From Megamonas hypermegale_A (GTDB lineage: Bacteria > Bacillota > Negativicutes > Selenomonadales > Selenomonadaceae), in NCBI RefSeq assembly GCF_030371585.1, contig NZ_JAUDCE010000018.1: a stretch of 46,060 nucleotides of DNA. One strand, written 5' to 3'. The notes under the pieces are model-generated. The model ran no database searches and had not been told where the DNA came from. It was given only the letters and a program-made list of their open reading frames with translations. This document shows positions 42,181-46,060 of this stretch, one piece after another. Within the stretch, counting starts at the first letter, position 1, and each line of letters begins with the position of its first letter. The translations under genes and the position numbers were made by a program.

Positions 42181-42966
42181 ATGATTGCGGATTATCATAT
42201 ACACAGTGAATTCAGCGACGACTCGACATGTCCGATGGAGACGGTCATACAGTGCGCGATAGCGCGGCAGCTCAATGAAATCTGTTTCACTGAACACATC
42301 GATTACGGCGTAAAGACGGATTTAAACTGCGACTGTGCCAAATCGCTGGCTGAGTTTAACGAATATAAGGAAAAATATCGGGATAAAATTACTTTAAAAT
42401 GGGGCATGGAATTCGGCATACAGACAGGTACGATTGCGCAGTATGAAGCGACTTTTACCGAATATCCGTTTGATTTTATCATCTGTTCGTGCCATCAGAT
42501 CGACAATCTGGAATTTTGGAACTACGCATACCAGGAAGGAAAATCGCAGGCGCAGTACAATCTGAATTATTATGCGGAAATCTTAAAAGTAATTCAGAAA
42601 TATAAAAATTACAGCGTGCTCGGTCATCTCGACATGATAAAACGCTACGACAGCTGCGGTGAGTATCCGTTTATTAAAGTAGCACCGATTACTGAGGAGA
42701 TTTTAAAACAGGTCATCGCCGACGGTAAGGGCATCGAAGTGAATACTTCGTGCTACCGTTACGGGCTGAAGGATTTGACGCCGTCGCGGGATATTTTGAA
42801 AATGTATCGGCAGCTGGGCGGCGAAATCATCACTATTGGTGCGGACGGGCACAGTGAAGAGCAGTACGGTTTTAAAATTGCTCAGACGCAGCAGATTTTA
42901 AAGGATTTAGGCTTTAAATATTTTTACACGTACGATAAAATGCAGCCGACGGCGCATAAATTATAA
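42181..42966 (+). CDS. PHP-domain histidinol-phosphatase family protein
   Basis: A 261-residue PHP metal-dependent phosphatase. Metal-ligand motifs appear in order: DYHIHSEFSDDS, FTEHIDY, ICSCHQID, LGHLDMIKRY and GADGHS. These match the HisK/HisJ histidinol-phosphatase type, which dephosphorylates histidinol phosphate; some members act on other phosphates. The ATG at 42181 is supported by AAGGGAGG. No his genes are adjacent, so the histidine role is probable but not proven. It is followed 27 bases later by a VOC protein gene. Confidence 0.82.
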   Translation: MIADYHIHSEFSDDSTCPMETVIQCAIARQLNEICFTEHIDYGVKTDLNCDCAKSLAEFNEYKEKYRDKITLKWGMEFGIQTGTIAQYEATFTEYPFDFIICSCHQIDNLEFWNYAYQEGKSQAQYNLNYYAEILKVIQKYKNYSVLGHLDMIKRYDSCGEYPFIKVAPITEEILKQVIADGKGIEVNTSCYRYGLKDLTPSRDILKMYRQLGGEIITIGADGHSEEQYGFKIAQTQQILKDLGFKYFYTYDKMQPTAHKL

Positions 42967-42993
42967 ATATAATATAGAAGGAAGCTGATTGTT

Positions 42994-43377
42994 ATGAAAA
43001 TCGACCATGTTGCCATGTATGTCTGGGATTTGGAAGGCGCAAAAGAATTTTTTGTCCGCTTTTTTCAGGCTAAGCCGAATGATATGTATCACAATCCGAA
43101 GACGGGGCTGAAAACGTATTTTCTGTCGTTTGACGACAGTTCGCGTCTGGAAATAATGAACAGACCGGATATGAAGGAAAAACCGCTTGATATATTCTAT
43201 CAGGGATTAATTCATCTGTCGTTTAAACTCGGTTCAAAAGAAAAAGTGGATGAACTGACGAAAAAGCTGCATGAAGCGGGATATGAAGTGTTGAGCGGTC
43301 CGCGCGTAACGGGCGACGGCTATTATGAAAGCTGCATTTTGGCATTTGAAAATAATCTGTTGGAACTTGTAGCGTAA
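42994..43377 (+). CDS. VOC (glyoxalase/bleomycin resistance) family protein
   Basis: A 127-residue vicinal-oxygen-chelate protein with the two beta-alpha-beta-beta-beta modules: KIDHVAMYVWDLEGAKEFF at the start, SRLEIMN in the middle, IHLSFKLGSKEKVDEL, and a terminal NLLELVA. H5, E52-region and E125-region residues are in the positions that bind metal in glyoxalases. The substrate cannot be told. It is probably cotranscribed with the PHP phosphatase gene. Confidence 0.85.
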   Translation: MKIDHVAMYVWDLEGAKEFFVRFFQAKPNDMYHNPKTGLKTYFLSFDDSSRLEIMNRPDMKEKPLDIFYQGLIHLSFKLGSKEKVDELTKKLHEAGYEVLSGPRVTGDGYYESCILAFENNLLELVA

Positions 43378-43380
43378 TAT

Positions 43381-43416
43381 AAAAGGGTATTTGTTTTAAG
43401 ACAAATACCCTTTTTG
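43381..43416. terminator. Bidirectional terminator
   Basis: GGGTATTTGT pairs perfectly with ACAAATACCC, with flanking A and T runs, between the VOC gene and the convergent lysO genes. Confidence 0.9.
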
Positions 43417-43418
43417 CG

Positions 43419-44018
43419 TTAGAGAACGGAAAAGAACAGATTTATTAAAATCGGCACAGCGACGGAACACAGTACGCCATTTATGACGGATATGATGATG
43501 AATTCCTCGTCGCTGTATTTTATCAGCATGGGCAGCGTCGTATCTTCGCTCGTCGCTCCGGCGGCGGCGATGGCGCAGTAGGTGTTCAGGTATTTTACGA
43601 GCAGCGGTATCATTAAAAAGGCGATGAATTCGCGCATCAGGCTGCTCAAAAAAGCAATCGTGCCGATTTGAGCGGAGGAAAGAGCTTCCAGCATTACGCC
43701 GGACAAACTGTACCAGCCCATAGCGGCGCCGATGGAAAGGCTGTCGACTGCCCGCATATCGAAGATAAGGCCGCAGACAAATCCGCCGAATACGGAGCCG
43801 ATAGTAACACCTATCGGTATTAAAAGTATGTTCAGGTTGTAGTTTCGTATTTTCTGGATAATCGTTTCATTCATGCCGACGCTTATGCCGACGGAGAACA
43901 TTAAAAGATACAGCAGATAATCGGCGATTGTGCCGAGCAAGCCGTGATACTGTGCAGAGAAGATAAACTGTCCGCTGATTATCCCTAGTATGAGGGCAAT
44001 CAAGGCGATGTACACCAT
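43419..44018 (-). CDS. lysO: LysO-family lysine exporter, large part
   Basis: A 199-residue membrane protein with about six helices, corresponding to the C-terminal two thirds of LysO (YbjE/DUF340), a lysine exporter. Characteristic segments are SVGISVGMN, GAAMGWYSLSGVM and AAGATSEDTTLPML. It overlaps the end of the preceding small gene by one base. Both parts together equal the length of a single-chain LysO, so the pair probably forms one transporter. Confidence 0.82.
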   Translation of the reverse strand: MVYIALIALILGIISGQFIFSAQYHGLLGTIADYLLYLLMFSVGISVGMNETIIQKIRNYNLNILLIPIGVTIGSVFGGFVCGLIFDMRAVDSLSIGAAMGWYSLSGVMLEALSSAQIGTIAFLSSLMREFIAFLMIPLLVKYLNTYCAIAAAGATSEDTTLPMLIKYSDEEFIIISVINGVLCSVAVPILINLFFSVL

Positions 44019-44308
44019 TATTTATGCCCCCTTATGATGAATTTCCGACTGAAAAAATATACGACGCCGACGGAAAAAGCCGTCGGAATGATAGCGAATA
44101 TCAGGCTCTGTACGCCCATGGTCAGCATTTTCTGTGCAAAATCATCGATACTGCCCAGATTTACTCCCATGATGAAAATAATCAGCGCGACGATGATGAC
44201 CTGTATTTTTCCGTTCAGTACAGCAATGTTTTTCTGAGCGGAATTTTTCAGCCGCAGCATGAAATAGCCGGCAATTACGCCGACCAGCATAATTAAAGTT
44301 TCAATCAA
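44018..44308 (-). CDS. LysO-family exporter, small N-terminal part
   Basis: A 96-residue membrane protein with three helices, equivalent to the N-terminal third of LysO (ILIMGVNLGSIDDF region). I place the start at TTG 44308, with AAGGGAG nine bases upstream. A longer frame to 44419 overlaps the preceding gene and lacks a ribosome site. It overlaps the large-part gene by one base. The split arrangement is also seen in other Firmicutes, so it is unlikely to be a recent break. Confidence 0.8.
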   Translation of the reverse strand: MIETLIMLVGVIAGYFMLRLKNSAQKNIAVLNGKIQVIIVALIIFIMGVNLGSIDDFAQKMLTMGVQSLIFAIIPTAFSVGVVYFFSRKFIIRGHK

Positions 44309-44333
44309 TATAGTTAGCTCCCTTGCAATAATT

Positions 44334-46007
44334 TTACGGCAATCGGTATAAATTAAGATGTGCCTGCAAATAGATTTCAAATGTGCGCGGCCACGGGAAA
44401 AATGCTTCCACCTGCACATAGCGCACAGTCAGTTTAGAAATTCCCTCCGGTGTTTGAACGTGTATCGGCTGTTGCGCCGCCCGGCTGTGCCAGAGACTCC
44501 ATGCCCGCTCGTTCATATCCTGCTGTAGCAAATCGTTCATCCAGAGGTAGTTGTGCTCCATGTCCAGGTCGTTCACATTTTCATAGCCGTGCAGGCGCAA
44601 GGTGGTATTTATCACGTCGATTACTTCCTTCAGATAATAATAATCCTCCAGTATGCGGTTATACAGCAAACTCAGGCGGTTGTATTCCAGCGTCAGAATA
44701 TCGTTCGTTGTGTTGAACTGCGGCCGCGCCGCTTTATAAATGACAGCATTGGCTAGCGCCGTACCGATGGAATTGCTCGCCGTATTCCAGCCGGCGTAGC
44801 AGGTCAGTTCGTTTATCGGCACATTTTCCGCCAGAAGCTGCGGAAACAGCGTTTCACCGGCGGAGAAATGTTTGCTGAGGTCGACAAGGGCTACTTTTTT
44901 TCCTTGTGCGAGATATTTTTTTATCTCCAGAGTCGCTTTACGGCGCGTATTTAAATTGTCATCATTGCCGATGAATACGTACAGGATAAGACCGGCTTTA
45001 TCTGGCGAATTTACCTCCACCGCTTCGGACATGATTAATTTTTCCCGAACCGTAGAGCCGACTGAGCCCGCCATAAACGGCATAATTGTGCCGACGGCCT
45101 TTTCGTCGTTGTAGGCGACGTAGACTTTAGGACGGTACTGCGTCTTTGCCTGTACGAAATTTGCCAGAAGCGACAGCGCCACTTCATCGGCTCCTTTCGT
45201 AATCATTACCTTGTCTGTCGGTACATGCAGTGCGTGCAGATAATTTTGCAGGCTGCGCTTTTCCATGTTGGGAACGCCGAAATCCTCGCCGTCATCCTGC
45301 CCAATGACGAATTTTGTCAGCGTATTCTCTTGCGTGAGCCGGATTAAGTCCTTGTTCATAGCCGTGTTTTTCTTGAACAAATCGAGGTAGATATGCAAAT
45401 CGTTTTTGTCAATATCCTCTTTCAGTTCATCGACAAGTTTCATGTCGTCGATATTTTGAAAAATGCTTATCTCGTCGATAAGGCGGGAAATTTTGATGAT
45501 TTTCTTGCTGTCGCTCTCCAGCGTCGGTGTCGGCGTAATGCGCGGCAGAATGTTAAAAGCGTAAATCGGCTTGTCGCCAGCCCTTTGGCGCAGCTTGTGC
45601 AGAAAGTTTACGAGCTCAGTCCGTTCCGCGTCCGTCGTTTGCGCTTCGCGCGAAGCCAGCAATCCGCCGTGCAGCAGCTGGTCGACGGAAATAATCGCAC
45701 CGTCAGCCTGCGCAATATTTTCCAACAGCCATTTCTGAACGGCTTTACTGTCGCCTTTGCGCGTGTAGTAATCCATAATTTCTGCCGGCGGCGTGATGAT
45801 TTCAATCCCCGCCATTTTTCCGGCGTCGACCACCATTTTCTGACAAGGCGGCCGTGTATCGAGAGGTACAAGAATTACTTTAGTGTAATAATTCTGTTTG
45901 AGCTCCACCGAACTTGCCGGCGGCAGCTGGATATTCGTCAGGTAATATATAATCATTAAAGCCAGTGCCGCAAAAGGCAGCAGCCATTTGAAAAATTTCT
46001 GTTTCAT
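44334..46007 (-). CDS. DUF4127 protein, membrane-anchored
   Basis: A 557-residue protein with one N-terminal hydrophobic helix (about 7-26), then a large extracytoplasmic or surface domain of the DUF4127 family. ILVPLDTRPPC (about 45-55) is the family hallmark, followed by AIISVDQLLHGGLLASR and GQDDGEDFGVPN; a later CYAGWNTASNSIGTALA is also typical. Function is unknown; the arrangement of D, H and N residues suggests an enzyme. GGAGAA precedes the ATG. It lies 25 bases upstream of the lysO pair and may be cotranscribed. Confidence 0.82.
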   Translation of the reverse strand: MKQKFFKWLLPFAALALMIIYYLTNIQLPPASSVELKQNYYTKVILVPLDTRPPCQKMVVDAGKMAGIEIITPPAEIMDYYTRKGDSKAVQKWLLENIAQADGAIISVDQLLHGGLLASREAQTTDAERTELVNFLHKLRQRAGDKPIYAFNILPRITPTPTLESDSKKIIKISRLIDEISIFQNIDDMKLVDELKEDIDKNDLHIYLDLFKKNTAMNKDLIRLTQENTLTKFVIGQDDGEDFGVPNMEKRSLQNYLHALHVPTDKVMITKGADEVALSLLANFVQAKTQYRPKVYVAYNDEKAVGTIMPFMAGSVGSTVREKLIMSEAVEVNSPDKAGLILYVFIGNDDNLNTRRKATLEIKKYLAQGKKVALVDLSKHFSAGETLFPQLLAENVPINELTCYAGWNTASNSIGTALANAVIYKAARPQFNTTNDILTLEYNRLSLLYNRILEDYYYLKEVIDVINTTLRLHGYENVNDLDMEHNYLWMNDLLQQDMNERAWSLWHSRAAQQPIHVQTPEGISKLTVRYVQVEAFFPWPRTFEIYLQAHLNLYRLP

Positions 46008-46030
46008 TATAATTCTCCATTGTGCAATAT

Positions 46031-46060
46031 CTGTTGTGTTAGTAAAACATCGAGTCTTTA
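46031..46060. repeat. R2 palindromic repeat, copy 3 (truncated by window end)
   Basis: TTGTGTTAGTA (46034-46044) is followed by AAACATCGAGTCTTTA. These are the first 30 bases of the R2 element, with the same spacing as copy 1 before the expected stem, which would begin just past the window. Confidence 0.65.

Noticed and set aside
44018..44308. Frameshifted or broken lysO gene
   Set aside because: The two parts overlap by one base, each has a sensible start, and the split form is known in other Firmicutes, so a pseudogene call is not justified.

Overview
This window is 46 kb of ordinary bacterial chromosome. The content fits a Gram-negative-type Firmicute of the class Negativicutes (Selenomonas/Megamonas-like). 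Pointers are a bacterial class A RNase P RNA, GatCAB, an uppS-cdsA-dxr-rseP-ispG cluster, a CBS-domain manganese pyrophosphatase, an LrgAB pair, an anaerobe-type glutamate dehydrogenase, a molybdenum hydroxylase and a selenium-metabolism locus. The genus is inferred from gene style only; no rRNA gene is present to fix it.

Layout. 1-8.4 kb: a phosphoesterase, hslO, an EamA and an MFS transporter, and a three-subunit molybdenum hydroxylase. 8.5-16.6 kb: mostly minus-strand housekeeping genes (yqeK-lytR-rsfS-cvfB, rnpB, ruvC-ruvA-ktrA-trmH, nitroreductase, yebC). 16.7-22.9 kb: a selenium locus, with lysR and a cysteine desulfurase on the minus strand diverging from yedE-tusA-DUF3343, selD and a Crp-family regulator. 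23-24.8 kb: a gntR-lrgA-lrgB operon with a clear operator. 24.9-35 kb: pyrophosphatase, a TtcA-like gene, then (minus) pyrH-frr-small ORF-ferredoxin-uppS-cdsA-dxr-rseP-ispG. 35-41 kb: tRNA-Lys, xpt, gdhA, gatCAB. 41-46 kb: an AraC regulator, a PHP phosphatase, a VOC protein, a split LysO exporter and a DUF4127 protein.

The least explained DNA is intergenic. Three copies (11.9-12.5, 18.8-19.4 and 28.8-29.3 kb) of a roughly 550-bp element consist almost entirely of consecutive hairpins. Between copies the stems differ in sequence but stay paired, with both arms changing together, while loops and some single-stranded blocks are conserved. Two copies also carry a 53-bp module, at different places and in opposite orientation relative to the host element. 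The two modules share exact architecture (7-bp stem, TAA/YAA internal loop, 4-bp stem, TAAA loop) with almost completely different, compensated stem sequences. A second, smaller family of about 123-bp palindromic elements occurs at 2.26 kb, 37.76 kb and, cut off, at the window end. These families are the best candidates for something undescribed: a non-autonomous mobile element and/or a large structured RNA. Homology searches could not be run here.
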